The notes under the pieces: generated by a model | What the model was told of the DNA's origin: nothing | Databases searched by the model: none | The model's input: only the letters and a program-made list of their open reading frames with translations | Program-made: the position numbers and the translations under genes | Source: Micractinium sp. NFX-FRZ | Lineage: Eukaryota > Chlorophyta > Trebouxiophyceae > Chlorellales > Chlorellaceae | Assembly (NCBI GenBank): GCA_029339195.1 | Contig: JAPTJF010000303.1 | Coordinates: 1 to 64,000 of the forward strand | Length of the DNA: 64,000 nt | Reading direction: 5' to 3' | Shown: positions 21,269 to 33,305 of the stretch, one piece after another | How positions within the stretch are numbered: position 1 is the first letter of the stretch | How the letters are laid out: every line of letters starts with the position of its first letter

Positions 21269-24200
21269 ATGGAGGCAGGCGGGGTTGATGAGGCCGTAGC
21301 GGCCGCCGGCCTGCTGAGCTCCGGCGGCAGGGAGCTTCTGACAGTGGCGGCAGCGGCGCCGGCGCTCCTACCGCTGGGCGGACCTGCGGGTGCCGGCTGG
21401 GACGTTGCGCTTTGCCTGGTGCCGGTGGCCTTCCTACTGGTGGTTACGCTCTCACGACGCCTTTTCATGCCCACGGCCCAGAGCCTGCCCTGGGCGGCCT
21501 TTTTCATGTGGACGATCAAGGTGGGTGCTGCCTGCAAGGCCGCAGGGCGCTGGTGCTGCAGCCACCGGGCAGATGCCCTTACACTCCTCCACGATATGAT
21601 TGCAGATGTGCTGGATTGGAGAGGACCCAATTCACATCACAGGTGCGTGGATGTGCATATGCGGTCGGCCGGCAGCAGTTTGCACATGTGTGAGCCCTGC
21701 CCAACTTGGCTTGAAGCTCGTCTGCTGTGCAGCACCCAACGCGCCCTTCCCCTGCCCCAACCCCTGCCCCCAGCCACCATCATGCAAGGTGGCCTGCTGG
21801 CGCTGACACCGCTGTCCATCCTCTTCTCGGCCTTTGTTTTCTTCAACGCTCTCACCACAACAGGGGTAGGTCTCCAACCTTCCTTGCCGCCCCTCGGCGT
21901 TTTCCCACTCCGAGCAGGGCTGGCAGCACTTCATCAATTTATTTGATTGATTGAATGATCAGTACACTGGTGGGCGCATGCTGCGCACTTGTGAGCTACC
22001 ACTGACCCTCTCTCCTGCCTGCACCAACCCCTTGCATCAGACACTGGCCTACATGGCTGCCCTGGTGCGCGCCACCTGCCGCAACCACCCAGTGGCGGAG
22101 ACGATGCTGGTGCTGTGGGCGATAGGGCACCTGATTGAGGGCGCCGCCGGATTTGGCACGGGGCCCGCCATGCTGCCTCGTGAGTGCACACTGCCATCGG
22201 CCACTGCTGCCGCTGCTCGTGCCGGCACAGTGCATGTGGTGCACGCAGCTGCCACGCACTGTCCCTCATCCCCCGAAGTGAGTGTAGATGCTGACCCCTC
22301 AAGAATACATGCCCTCCCCCCTTTTGTCCCCTGCCACACAATTCCACACCCACCACACCACCCTCCCCGCAGCTATCATGGTGGCTCTCGGCCACCCACC
22401 CTTTGAGAGCCTCGTGTGCCTGCTCATCATGACGACAGCCATTGGGCCGTTTGGCTCCAGCGGCATCGGCCTGTGGTTCGGGCTCTCAGGTGGGGCGCAA
22501 CCGTCGTGCGTGTCGGGTGGGCGCAGTGCTGTACCGGGCGGGCACGCCAGGAGGCTGGCTAGGCTGATCTGGTCACACTGCTGTTGTTGGCTCTTGCTGC
22601 TGTGCAGCCTGATCGTGCCTGCGAGAAACTGGCTGGCGAGCTACCACTGTCCCCGATGACTTGCAGCATTGGACTGGGACCGGGCGCAGCTGGTGCGCTG
22701 CACCTTCCTGACGGCGGTGTGCATGACCATCATGTCATTCCCCATCTGCTGGCTGGGGGCCCGCTTCCTGCTGTCCTGGCAGGACGTGCGCGGGTGCTGG
22801 GTGTTTGTGACGCTCTCAGTCACGGCGTGCGCGCTGCCCACGCTGCTGGCCTCGCTGTTCAGGTGAGGTTGACTTCACATGCCGCATGCACTGCGCTGCA
22901 TCGCACTGCGCAGCACCGACGCTGTGCCCTGCTGGTTCCCTCGCGTTCAAAGCATTGTGCATCGCGCTGCCCATGGCGCTGTGCGCTCACCAACACCGCG
23001 GCCGTGCGCACCCCCCTTACCCTGGCCTCTCCAGCTTTGAGGCGCCCGGCCTGCTGAGCGGCATCTTAGGCACCCTGTTCACCGCACTGCTGGCACGCAA
23101 GGGGTTGGGGCTCAGCCAGGATGTGCCCTGTGTGGCCAGCAGGAGGCTGCGGGACCTGGAGGGCGGCGCAGCGTCAGTGGCTGCGGCAGACGCAGCAGCA
23201 CCAGGAGAGGGGCCAGCCAGCACGCAGCAGCTGCTGGCGGGGGGAGGCCAGGGGGCACCCCTCTTGCCGCCGCCCTTGGCCCTGGCGCCTGAGCGCCTCA
23301 TCCCGGCGGTGCACCCCGCTGGCGCCAGCGAGGATAAGCCACCAGAGGTGGGCGCTCGGCAGGTGATAGAGCTGTCTGCAGTCGCCTGCACTCCCCGGGA
23401 TGCTGCAGGGGTGGCGCTGGCTGCCCTGGAGCAGCAGCAGCGGCAGCAGGGGCAGCCTGCACAGCGGCGGGCCAGCGAGGAGCGCACAGCAGCAGCGCAG
23501 GACCTGCTCCAGTCGCTGGCAGCAGCAGCAGCAGCAGCACCTGCAGCAGGCGGTGCTGGTGCCTGGCAGGGCAACCGCAGGAGCAGCAGCGCGCTGGCCG
23601 TGCTGGAGTCGTCGTCAGCGGAGGGCTCTGCTGACCAGGAGGGGCCCTGGGGGGCAGAGGGGGAGCTGCTGCCGGCACGGGCGGTGCGTTCGCACCACAA
23701 CCTGGGAACCCACCCCCCGCTGCACCGCTCGTCAGAGGCTGCAGAGCAGCGCCGGGTGCGTGGCGCCCCCGCCAGCTCTGCACCTGGCACAGATGGCGTC
23801 GGGCCGGAGGATGCGGGCACGGCAGCATACCTGAGCGACCGGCGCCAGCTGGCGCTGCGCCTGCTGCCCTGGGCCGCCATGCTGGTGGTGGTGGCCGGCA
23901 CGCGTGTGCCCGCCCTGCAGCACACCAACGGGCACCAGGTGACGCTGCACCTGCGCTCCCTGGGCAACGCCAGCATCAGCAGCAACCTGGTGGTCTCGAT
24001 CCACGACCTGTGCAGGTGGGGGGTGGCCCGGCTGACTTGTGACCTGCAGGCAATGAGCCGGAGGCAATGGGAGGTTGTTTCACAACCAAGTTGGCAGAGG
24101 ACGCGAGGGATGGGTGGGGCGGGTGCAGTGACTTACTTACTTTTAGTGATGTGCGGTGGGTGGGCGAGCGAGCGGAATGAAAGAAAGGATGCGTCAAATT

Positions 24201-25985
24201 CAGGGGGGGTCTAGCATCAGCGTCCGCCGGGGCAGGCTCCTGAGCAGCCCCTGCCCGCCCTTGACGCCCACCTGCAGGATCGGTGTGAACTGGAGCTATG
24301 CGCTGCTGTGAGTGAAAGGGCGGCGCCTGCCGACAGTGTCAGCTGATGCTGTGTGTTGCCTGGTGCTGTCCTCCTGGGGGCCTGCTGCTGTGCTGGCTGG
24401 ATCCTGTTGGGCCTGCCACCCTGCCAAGCACCCATGCCGGCTGAGGCAGCCGGCTTTCCGCACCGTCTGCTGCCTGCTTGCAGGTACGTCCCTGCGTTGC
24501 TGCCCTTCATCTGCACTGCCTGCGCCACGCTGGTGGCCTTCCGTGGCAGCATCCCAGCAGAAAAGAGCTGGCGCGACCCCTTTTACGCCGCAGTCACCAA
24601 GTGCAAGAGTGGGTGGCCAGCTGTTAGCTGCTGGCAGGCGGGCACGGGGGCAGGCTGAATGTTTTGCTGAGGCAGAGCTGCATTTACGTTTTATTTTTTG
24701 TGTGGCGCAAGTTGAAGCTGACATGCTGGGCTGGGCTGCTGGGCTGGCAGTTGCCGGCCTGCTTGAAAGCACTCCCATCCTGCCTGCCCCTCCCCACAAG
24801 CAGGCGTGGCGCCCGCCATCATTGGGGCGCTGGTGCTGGTGGCCCTCATGGTGCAGGGCGGACGGCAGGTGGGTGGGCCTCACCCGGGGCACCACATGGC
24901 TGGGGGCGCCCTCTGCCCCCTGCCTGTCTCCCTGCCCGTCTCCCTGCCTGCCTGCCGCTTGCCTGCCTGCCTGCCTGCCTGCCTGCCCGCCTGCCTGCCT
25001 GCCTCACCTGTGCTTGCCCACCACCTCCTCAACGTCCGCATCCCTGCCTGTGCTTTCCCACTCCACCCCTCCTTCAACGAATCACTCCACATGCGCCGCA
25101 CCGCTTCTTCACCTGTGTGTGTGCCTGCTTCACCCCCCGCCTGCCCCCACCCCTCAGGCCCCCTCCTACATCATCGGCTACTATCTGTCCGAGTGGCTGG
25201 GCATGGGCTACATCGCCGTCTCTCAGCTGCTGGGCTGTATCGGGTCATTCTTCTCGGGTAGTGTGGCAACCTCAAACATGACCTTTGGCCTGCTGCAGCA
25301 GGTGGGTGCGGGGCACTACTGGCGTTGTGTGTAGCTGGGGCGGCAGCTTTCCACCTTCACTGCTCATCCTCAGCAGTGGCATGCAATTGTATGCCGCGGC
25401 AGGTGGGCCCGCCAGGCTGGGCCTGCTATTGGGAGGTGCCTGGCCTAGGCAGGCAGAAGGCGGGGCCGGGCCGGCAGAGGGGACAGGCACGCACCCATGA
25501 AGGTCACTGCCCCCCTCCCTCCCTCCTTCACCCACCTCCACCCACCTGTTCCTTCCCCTCCCTGCCCTGCGCAGGTGGCTGCCCAGAAGCTGGGGCTCAA
25601 CGCCACCGCCATGGTGATGCTGCAGATCATCGGGGGGGCGGCCGGGCAGATGATCTCCATCTCCAACATCCTGGGTGAGCCTGGGGCAGGCTGGGGGCGG
25701 GACCAGTTGGTGCGGTGTGTTATGCACGGCATGGTGCAAACGGCCGCTGCCAGCCCACCTGGCACGATGTGCACATGCACCTTGACACACATCTGCCCTG
25801 GCTGCCTGCCTCACACCCTCCCTGCCTCGCACCGGTCCTGCGTTGCCTGCCTTGCCGCAGGCGGGCGAGCGGTGTTGGGGCTGCAGCACGTGCCCGAGGG
25901 CAAGTTTGTGCGGGCAGCGCTGCCTGCCTGCCTGGCCTATTACGTGGCAGGCACGCTGCTGGCACTGCCCTTCCTGTTTTCTTGA
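21269..25985 (+). CDS. LctP-family L-lactate/glycolate permease
   Basis: Polytopic transporter of the bacterial LctP/GlcA type, which carries lactate and glycolate with protons. Exons: 21269-21524, 21774-21865, 22041-22179, 22373-22489, 22667-22862, 23035-24015, 24278-24307, 24484-24608, 24804-24868, 25158-25301, 25575-25674, 25861-25985; 2370 nt, 789 aa. Family signatures are HLIEGAAGFGTGPAML, GPFGSSGIGLWFGLS, SVATSNMTFGLLQQ and IIGGAAGQMISISN, inside about 12 hydrophobic segments. Bacterial members are about 550 aa; the excess is a hydrophilic Gln/Ser/Ala-rich insert encoded within the 981-nt exon 23035-24015, between transmembrane blocks. The first donor (21525, GTGCTG) is the only weak one, chosen because it alone restores phase. 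No clear plastid transit peptide. Glycolate export during photorespiration is a plausible role in an alga but is inferred. Confidence 0.88.
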
Positions 25986-27032
25986 GCGCCGTAACCCACA
26001 CGTGGCCATGGGCGTACTGATAAAGCTGCCCGAGTCGGTTCGCCAGTGCCCGCTGCAGAGCTGCCCGACTTCCTTGCTGTGCGCATTGCAACCATGCGAG
26101 ATGTACTTAGATTATGTACTGCTCTTTACTTCCCCATTCTTTCCCGAGTTCCAACGTAGTCTCAGTCAAGAACACCTCTTAACCAACGTAGCACATCCGC
26201 CCAGCTTCTGACAGGCAGGAAGCGGCAGCAGTGGGTGCATGTTGGGAGTGCAGGCAGGGCAGGGAACTCCTGGCACCCCAAACACACGTGCTTGCTTGCT
26301 TGCGTGTCGACATCAGCTACAATTCATTTACACAGGCAAGCATGTATTAATCACAATCTGAGATGGTGTGTGTGGTAAAACTACTGGAGCTGAGCTGAGA
26401 CACGCAGACAGGTTTGAGAGACGCTTGTTTGGGACCATCGATAGAGCTGAGAGATTCAGGTGGGCGCAGGAAGAGGGCATGATCAACGGGGAATTAGGGC
26501 TGGTGAGGGCGCGGGCAAGCATGCAATACATATGGTGCAGACAAAGAGGAGCGGTGAGGCGGGGAGGGTACCAAACAGAGGTGGGACAGGGGTGAGGGGC
26601 AAGCAGCAAGGGGCGCAGCAAGGCAATGCAGGTTAACAGGGGAGGGGGGCGCGGGGGCCACAATCAATCGAGCAGGGGTCAAGGGAGTCGCTAAGAGGTA
26701 GGGAGGGGTTCACAATATGGCACAATAAGTCTCGATGAAGGACAGAGCGCATGGCGCTGGCTCACACAGCGGGACATGCGGGGTGTGCAGGGCGATAGCG
26801 GCAGCAGTGGCGGCAAACTGCTGGCTGGATGACAGAGAATGTAGGTCATGGAGGAACGAGGGGGCCACGAGAGGGCACGAGGGGTTGGCAGGTAGCGGGG
26901 AAAGTACCCGCGTTCTTGAACAGCAGAGGGGCAGGGCTTGCTAGTGCAAGTGTGGCGGGTGTGCGGCGCAGCGCGGCCGCGGTGCAGCAGCCGATGCAGC
27001 AGCGTGCGCTTCTGGGTCTGCCCGGGCGCCGC
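25986..27032. other. Convergent 3' region, LctP permease and Gly/Ser/His protein
   Basis: About 1.05 kb with no supported coding exon. A reverse TGTAA lies at 26328-26332, a candidate end for the minus-strand gene with a ~700-nt 3' UTR. Otherwise GA-rich low-complexity sequence. Confidence 0.45.
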
Positions 27033-28203
27033 TCAGAGGAGCAAGATAAACAGGGCGTAGAAGGCCGAGATCTCAAGGATGATCAAGGCCCCAAACAACA
27101 CGATGTCCACATCAGCCACCTCATCAGCAGCCGACGTCTCGTCTGCAGGCACAGGCAGGGGTGGGAGGCAGGGGCGGGGGCAGGTTGACAGAGGCGGTGT
27201 TTGAGAGGCTCGTTCGCACGGCAGCCTGTGGCACAAAATGTTCGGGCATGCCGGGCCCCTGGGTTGGTGGGGCGACAGCTAGCAGCGCCGGAGGCAGCCC
27301 AGAGCATGGGCAGGCAGCCAGGGCAGCGGCAGAGGCAGCGCCAGCGGCACGCTCTGCTCCGTCAGACCGCGCACCAGCATCGTAGACGGCACCGGTAGAG
27401 ATGGCAGGGGCGGGGGTGTAGTGGTAAGCGCTCCCATACCAGGGCTGGTAGTACGGGCTGGGACGCTCAATTATCAGGGTGCTGCTGCTGCTGCCGCCGC
27501 CGCCGCCGCCGCCGCCAGTGCCGGGGCGTGCTTTCTTGCCGCCACCGCTTTTGCGGGCGCTCCCAAAGAGGCTGCCGCCCATGCTGCGGCCAGTGCCGGC
27601 ACCACTGCTGCGGCTGGCACCCCCGCCGCCGCGGCTGCTGCTGCCATGGCTCGAGCTAGCAGAAGCATGGGAGCTTGAGCTGCCATGGGAGCTTGAGCTG
27701 ACGTGGCTAGAGCTGCCATGGCTTGAGCTGGAGTGGGAGCTGGCGTGGCCGCCGCCATGACCGCCGCCGTGGCCACCACCGCCGCCGCGTGCGTGTGCAG
27801 GCGCAGCGGTTCCGAGAACCAGCACAGCAGCCAGCCCAGCAATGGTGGTTGCCTTGGCCAGGCAGAGCCCCAACGCCCTCAGCGAGTGTGGGGGCGCGAC
27901 GGCCTGCCGCAGCAGCGGCGCCGGCACCACAGCCACCTCACTGTCCTCGGCCATCATCCCTGGTGCGCCGCCGTGATCAGCACGTGCGGCCGGGAGGCGT
28001 GTGACAGCTACGGCCGCCAGGCGCGCGCGTCTGGCGGGGTGGCTCCAGCCATAGGGTTTCGGAAGAAGCGTCTGGGCACCAGGGCTGAAGCTCCCGACGT
28101 TCTGCGCCGCCCGGAGGCCGCACTGGCGGCGTTGAGACGAAGGAGCAGCCGCAGTGGAGCCCCCGCGGCTTGAAGCGGATAGGGTGGCGAGACAGCGCTG
28201 CAT
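27033..28203 (-). CDS. Gly/Ser/His-rich plastid-targeted protein with C-terminal membrane helix
   Basis: Not a family I can name. Exons (minus) 28203-27375 and 27142-27033; 939 nt, 312 aa. The N-terminus (MQRCLATLSASSRGGST) is Ser/Ala/Arg-rich and acid-free, like a chloroplast transit peptide. Near residue 115 a hydrophobic stretch (AGLAAVLVLGTAAPAHA) ends in an AxA site, like a thylakoid-lumen or inner-envelope sorting signal. After it comes a low-complexity HGGGHGGG and SSSHGSSSH region with many histidines, then MGGSLFGSARKSGGGKK, a long Gly run and an aromatic patch (PSPYYQPWYGSAYHY). Exon 2 adds an acidic linker (DETSAADEVADVD) and one hydrophobic helix ending FYALFILLL at the stop. His clusters suggest metal binding, but this is speculation. 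Low-complexity coding makes the central region hard to judge; the clean two-exon phase and ordered targeting signals argue that the gene is real. Confidence 0.65.
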
Positions 28204-29649
28204 AGTTGCAGTGGGGCGCTCGTTGGTGCTTCAAAGGCAGACAGTAGTGGTTGTTCGCTTGGAATCAGCGCAGGGGAAGAGTTGCCACTGGACACCCCAT
28301 TTACCCCTCACTTCCCCTGCGCGCCCCACTCAGCGGCTGAGAATCTTGCAGATCGCCCTGCAGTGCTCGTCTGCACCGCAGCAAACTGAAGGTTGCCTCA
28401 AACCCATTCCCCCAGCCTGATCTGCAAAACCTTTGCAGGCTGCAGCCCTTGCATGCACGGCGTGGGGTGCACGGCTGGCACATGCCGTCGCCTGCCGTGT
28501 CACCCACCACCTGCCACCTGCACAGGCCAGCCGAGGCAGCAGCATCGCCGGTATCGGAGAACTGCTTGCCTGCTGGCTGCTGGCTGCTGGAAAGCATGCC
28601 ATGCGCCTGGACTGGGCTGCTGCTGCATCGCGCCCCTCAGCAACAGACTGCAATGGAACAAGCCCTACATCAGAGTGCCGGGCTGGGAGCGCCCCCCCGA
28701 GCGGGCGCTGGGCGCCAACCCAGCTGCGCCTGGCCGCCACCCTGCCTGCGCCTGGCCCACCCTGCATGGCAGCCTGTTGCTGCCTACCGCCTGGTCAGGT
28801 CGCGGAGGGTGCAAGGCAATGGGGCCTTCCAACTGCACACATCCACCACACCTGCTGTCAACCACACCTTCTGGTCATCAACCACGCTGAGTGCCGTGGC
28901 GCCGCTGTTCGAACCAGCAGCACTGCCCTGCTAGCGCACAGCCTGGCATTCAAGTGCGGCCACGTGGTTGGAAGAGTGCCCCGGACTTCTGCGGGCAATG
29001 CCGGCGGGCCAGGGCCGCCCCACAGCACTGCCACACGCTGCTTGCGTGGCCAGCTACGGATCAGCCGCCCACCCCGTCCACTCGTGCCGCCCGCTCGTCA
29101 GCTGCTGATCGCATCATGCGGTGTAGGTTAAAGGATGGAGGGTTGCAATGGTCGACAAAACCAAACAAGCAGAAATGAAGGAATCAGGTGGGTACAGGGT
29201 GATGTTCACCGCTGCACAGAAGCAGCGGGCAAGAGGGGCGGGTGAACCGGGGTGCCAAGCATCACGTAATCTGCAGGCATGAATGAAGGGCAGCAAAGCG
29301 GGGGGCAAAGCGGGCAGCAAAGCAGGCGAACCTGTTGTTATGGGCAGGCGGCGCGGGCACAGTCATGCAACGGAGGGAGGACTTGGTAGAGGGGCGGTTT
29401 GAGGCGCTGAAGGCCTAAAATGGGTGGGTGTCAGGGAAATCGTTGAAAACAGGAAAGGGGGGTACAGGATGTGCGCGCACATGCGTTTAGATGGTTGGTG
29501 AAGGCACTGGGGGCGCGGCGCGCGGTCGGCGGCAGCGAGCGGTGTTGAGCCACAAGGGCGGGGGTGTATCAGGCCACACCACGTGGGCCAGCGTCTATCG
29601 TGCAGCCCCCGCCCTGTGTGTTATGATGTCGCCTGCTGCCAGACAGCCG
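28204..29649. other. Region between two minus-strand genes; possible unassigned plus-strand exon
   Basis: Contains the promoter of the Gly/Ser/His gene and the 3' UTR of the P/Q-rich gene. Plus-strand frames at 28640-28930 read protein-like (WNKPYIRVPGWERPP in one frame, AYRLVRSRRVQGNGAFQLH in another), but I cannot chain them into a gene or find a family. Confidence 0.3.
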
Positions 29650-30651
29650 TTAGCTTCTTGGGTGCGAAGCGGCGCGCTGTGGGGCACTTGCCGGCCGCCC
29701 CACGGGAGGCGCCGCACCTGCCCCTGCTGCCGTCGCCGCCGCCAGCGCCTGCTGCTGCTGCAGCAGCAAGTATTGCTGCATAGCCAGCGCGCTGTGCTGC
29801 TGCTGCAGCGGCGCCTGCTGCTGAAACGGCGACTGAAAGGGTGACGGCTGCAGCGGTGCCTGCTGCTGAAACGGCGACTGAAAGGGTGACGGCTGCTGCG
29901 GCGCCTGCTGCTGATAGGGCGACGGCTGCACTGATGCCTGCTGCTGATAGGGCGATGGCTGCAATGACGCCTGCTGCTGGAAAGGCGACGACTGAACGTG
30001 TGACGGCAGCAGCGCGCCGCCGGGTGGCGGCAAGGCGTGCGGCGAGCCCGCTGCGTCTGCACTCGGCTGCCCGTCCTGCGGCTGCCCGCTCAGCTGCTCT
30101 GCTAGTGTTGCCTCCCCGTTGGGTTGCAACACCACTATAGGGGGCTTGTAGGGGTGCAGGCCGAGGGCAGCTAGGCGAGCCAGCTCGAGTGCCTCGGCCT
30201 CTCGAAGCGCCGCCAGGCGGGCCTCACGCTCCGCCGCCAGCACGGCTTGGTTGCGCCGGTGCTTGCGCCTCAGGAGGCAGGCCAGGGCTGCCAAGCACAG
30301 CGCCACTGCTACCATGAGGCAGATGCCGACAATGTAGGTGACTGCACGGTGAGGGGCGCGGAGAGGGAGGGGAGAGCGTGAGCAGGAGGCGGCGGTGGCG
30401 GTGGCGACAGTTCAAGCGGCGGCGGGTGGCACCTGCGAAGGGGTGCCAGGACTGCAGGCCTCCCGGGAGCTCCCCGCTCCCTGCCCTCCGCACGCGACAC
30501 CGCTCCACTTACTTGTGCCCGGGCCTGAGGAAGTGGTGACGGGCTCAGGAGCAAACGGGACAACTTGAGGCTCCGGTGGCGCGGGCGGTGAGGGCCCGGC
30601 TGGAGCTGGCGCGGCCCCATCAAATGGATTGGCGGCGAGTGGCCCAGACAT
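29650..30651 (-). CDS. Single-pass membrane protein with Pro/Gln-rich repeat tail
   Basis: Function unknown. Exons (minus) 30651-30513 and 30341-29650; 831 nt, 276 aa, phase-consistent. The N-terminal ~46 residues are Pro/Ala-rich (MSGPLAANPFDGAAPAPAG). A single transmembrane helix opens exon 2 (ITYIVGICLMVAVALCLAAL), followed immediately by basic residues (RRKHRRN), which predicts the C-terminal part is cytosolic or stromal. A charged helix (EREARLAALREAEALELAR) leads to a tail of imperfect repeats built on QPSPYQQQA and QPSPFQSPFQQQ. Such tails are common in scaffold or endocytic adaptors, but no conserved domain is visible. Head-to-head with the tetraspan gene at 31096, about 440 bp apart. 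Confidence 0.65.
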
Positions 30652-31095
30652 GGCCCGTCGGACTGCTTTTCCTGCCGCACCGCCAGCGGTCGCTTTGGGC
30701 GGACACTAGCGTTGCGCAGCCAGCATGTGCGAGCGGGTGGATTTCGCAGCAGGTGTAAAGGATTTAATATGTGCAGTCTGCTTTGGGTCTGCTGCCTGAC
30801 AGAGGTACACTTCATGGGTCCTTTCCTTGATCGCCCTTGACCGGAACGCTTCACTCTCGCTGCAGAGCCGCCATTATTTGCAAAAGATTTTCTGCTTCTC
30901 ACCAGCAGCAAGGTGCGCAACCGACCAGCCACACACCCGAGCGCTGACCTGCGGCCGCAGGCGGGCAGGCGGCTGAGTGCCACGCGCATGCACCGCCCCG
31001 GCACGCCTTGCAGCACCTTGTGCAGTGTGACCTGCAGCGAACGCCTGCCAAGGCCGGGCCCAGAACTCTTGCCCTCCATGTTGACATGCCCGCAG
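30652..31095. promoter_or_regulatory. Divergent region, P/Q-rich membrane protein (-) and tetraspan (+)
   Basis: 444 bp between opposite start codons. An AT-rich patch near 30750-30780 (TTTAATATG) may be promoter-related. No gene is seen. Confidence 0.4.
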
Positions 31096-32843
31096 ATGGC
31101 GCTCCCTTCCAACCTCGTGTGCCACGGCACCACCTTTGTCTTCCTGCTGAACTGCTGTGCCACCGTCTTGGTGATGTGCGGCCTGGCGAGCCTGACAAAC
31201 CTGTGCCACACCAGTGAGTGCGCTCCCGCCCCGCCCTTTGACCGGTCGGCGCCACGCCTGCCCCTTGGCCTCCCACCGCCGGTGGTACCACCGGCGGCAG
31301 CTCTCTGCTATTTGCCCCTGCAGCCCACCATCCCTGCTGGGCGCGGCACAGTCTAATCATAACTTCACCGAGCACAGGCCACCCCTTCCCCGCTTTCCTG
31401 CCACCCTGCCATCCCCAAACCCCTCTCACCCATCCACCGCCGGCTCGCTGCCCTCTGTGACCACCTCTCCGGCCCCGCCGGCTCTGCTTGCTGCAGACGG
31501 TGTTGTGGCCAGCAACGACCGCAAGCTGCTGCTGTCCTACGCCGCCCCCACCTCATCCTGCGCCGCCGTGTTCCATTTCGAGGCAAGGCCGCCCGCACAT
31601 GTATCCTGCAGCGCTGGGGCTGCTCCCCCGCCATCTGCCGCCGTCGGCCTGCCTGCCTTGCTTCCCCGCCCCTCCTTGGCATGCGGGGTGGCTTGCGGCC
31701 GCCCCCTGGGGATGCAGCATACCCTGTGCGGCGCACTCGCATGCATGCGTGTCACCACTCAGCCTCACCTGCGCCCCGCCCCGCCCCGCCCCGCCCTCCT
31801 CCGTACCGTGCCTCCCCTGCTGCAGTGGTGGGGCTGGGCCCTGCAGGTCGCCTTCCTCGTTCTGCTGGGCGCCCACTGGGCAGCCAAGTGCAAGACTGCC
31901 GGCGTCATGGTCATTGGAGGCACCAGGTGAGGAACCAGGGTTCAGGGGATCATGGTCAGGGGGTGGGGTCCTCTTTTGGGTGTGGCGGCGTGTATAGGAA
32001 AGGGAAGGCTGGATGAGGCAGGGAGACAGGCGGGGAGATGGGCCCAGCAGGGAATGAGCAGCAGGTGCGACCAGCGGCGTGCTGTGGGTGCTGTGCTCCC
32101 AACGAGCCAGCCCGCGGCAGGGGTGCTGGTAGGGGGTGCGTCTAGAAGGGCGCCCACGAGTGGTACCATGGGAGGTCTCGGTAGGGGGTGGCGCTGACAG
32201 CAGCGGGTGGTCATTCGAGAAGAGCACGTTCACCCAATCGAGCAAGCCTTGGTCTGAATGCCCCTCCCCCATCCCAACTTGGGTGCAGCACCGTGCTGTC
32301 CATGCTGTTTGCCAACGAGCAGCGCCAGGTGTACCCCGACCTCGCCGGCAAGGCCTTCAGGTGGGGAACCTTGACAGACGACAGTCGGTGCCGGTACTGC
32401 CTGCTGGGGCGCTGTGCGCGCTGTGCGGGGAGCGCCAGGTGGCCAGGGAGCGCCACATTTCTTATATCATCTGGCTCCATCACAAAGCAATGCCGAACCC
32501 AGGGCACGCCCCGCGCCCCGCTGTGAAATCCTGCTGGCTCCCTGACGCCCCCTGCACCGCCTGCCTGTCGCCCTCTGTCTGCCTCCCGCCCTGCAGCCGC
32601 AGCACCCTGCTATTTGTGGGCTGGCTCCTGGTCGCCACCTTCAACTACCTGCTCTTCATTATTGCGGGCTACCAAGAGACGAGCAGCTGCCACACCAGCT
32701 GCGCCGCCCCTTGCGCCACCGCCGCCACTGGCGCTGCTGCGAGCGGCAAGAAGCCTGCTGCTGCGGCTGCGGGCGGTGAAGTTGTGATGGTTAGCACGGG
32801 CAGCGCCACCGCTGGCACCGCCACGCCTGCCGAGACTGCTTGA
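31096..32843 (+). CDS. Four-helix membrane protein of unknown function
   Basis: Exons 31096-31213, 31497-31582, 31826-31926, 32289-32360 and 32597-32843; 624 nt, 207 aa. Four hydrophobic segments are visible: TTFVFLLNCCATVLVMCGLA, WWGWALQVAFLVLLGAHWAA, VMVIGGTSTVLSMLF and LLFVGWLLVATFNYLLFIIA. The C-terminal ~55 residues are Cys/Ala/Thr-rich and low in complexity (SCHTSCAAPCATAATG). Intron 2 has two phase-compatible donors: a GC donor after GAG at 31582, or a GT donor 18 nt further on that would add ARPPAH; transcripts would decide. The topology recalls MARVEL or tetraspan proteins, but no diagnostic motif is present, so no function is assigned. A TGTAA signal lies at 33147. Confidence 0.6.
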
Positions 32844-33146
32844 AGGGAGCAGGGTTGTGAACCGAGCTGCTCCGTCTGAACAGATGCATGGCCGCACGGG
32901 TAAGCCAACCCATGGCCAACCCCCACCGACCCACGCTCGTAGACCACGCAATGAAGAAGGAGAAGATAGCCGTCATCTGATACCATCCTCTGCAGCAGCC
33001 CCCTTACATCCCCCAAATCCTTGCTCCTTCCACGCAGCCCCTTCTTCTTGTCGCATGCAGCCCTGTCCAGCCTGCCTTTTCCAAGCCGGGCTCGCCCAAG
33101 CAGCTCAACACCACACGGGCATTCCTGCCTGTTACTGACCATGATG

Positions 33147-33151
33147 TGTAA
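33147..33151 (+). terminator. TGTAA polyadenylation signal for the tetraspan gene
   Basis: TGTAA about 300 nt after the stop at 32843. Confidence 0.45.
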
Positions 33152-33300
33152 GGCTCCTACTGACAACGACTTGTTAAGGCGCCAGCTCCACCGATCGGAA
33201 AACAACTCCACTTGTCCAGCAGCCCTTCAAGCATCCTCTTTCTTCCTCTCTCTTTCTCAGCTTCCTCGCAGCTTTCTCGCACCTTCCCAGCAGCGGCAGC

Positions 33301-33305
33301 TTACA
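33301..33305 (-). terminator. TGTAA polyadenylation signal for TBL1
   Basis: Reverse TGTAA about 690 nt beyond the TBL1 stop; a long 3' UTR, so moderate confidence. Confidence 0.35.
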
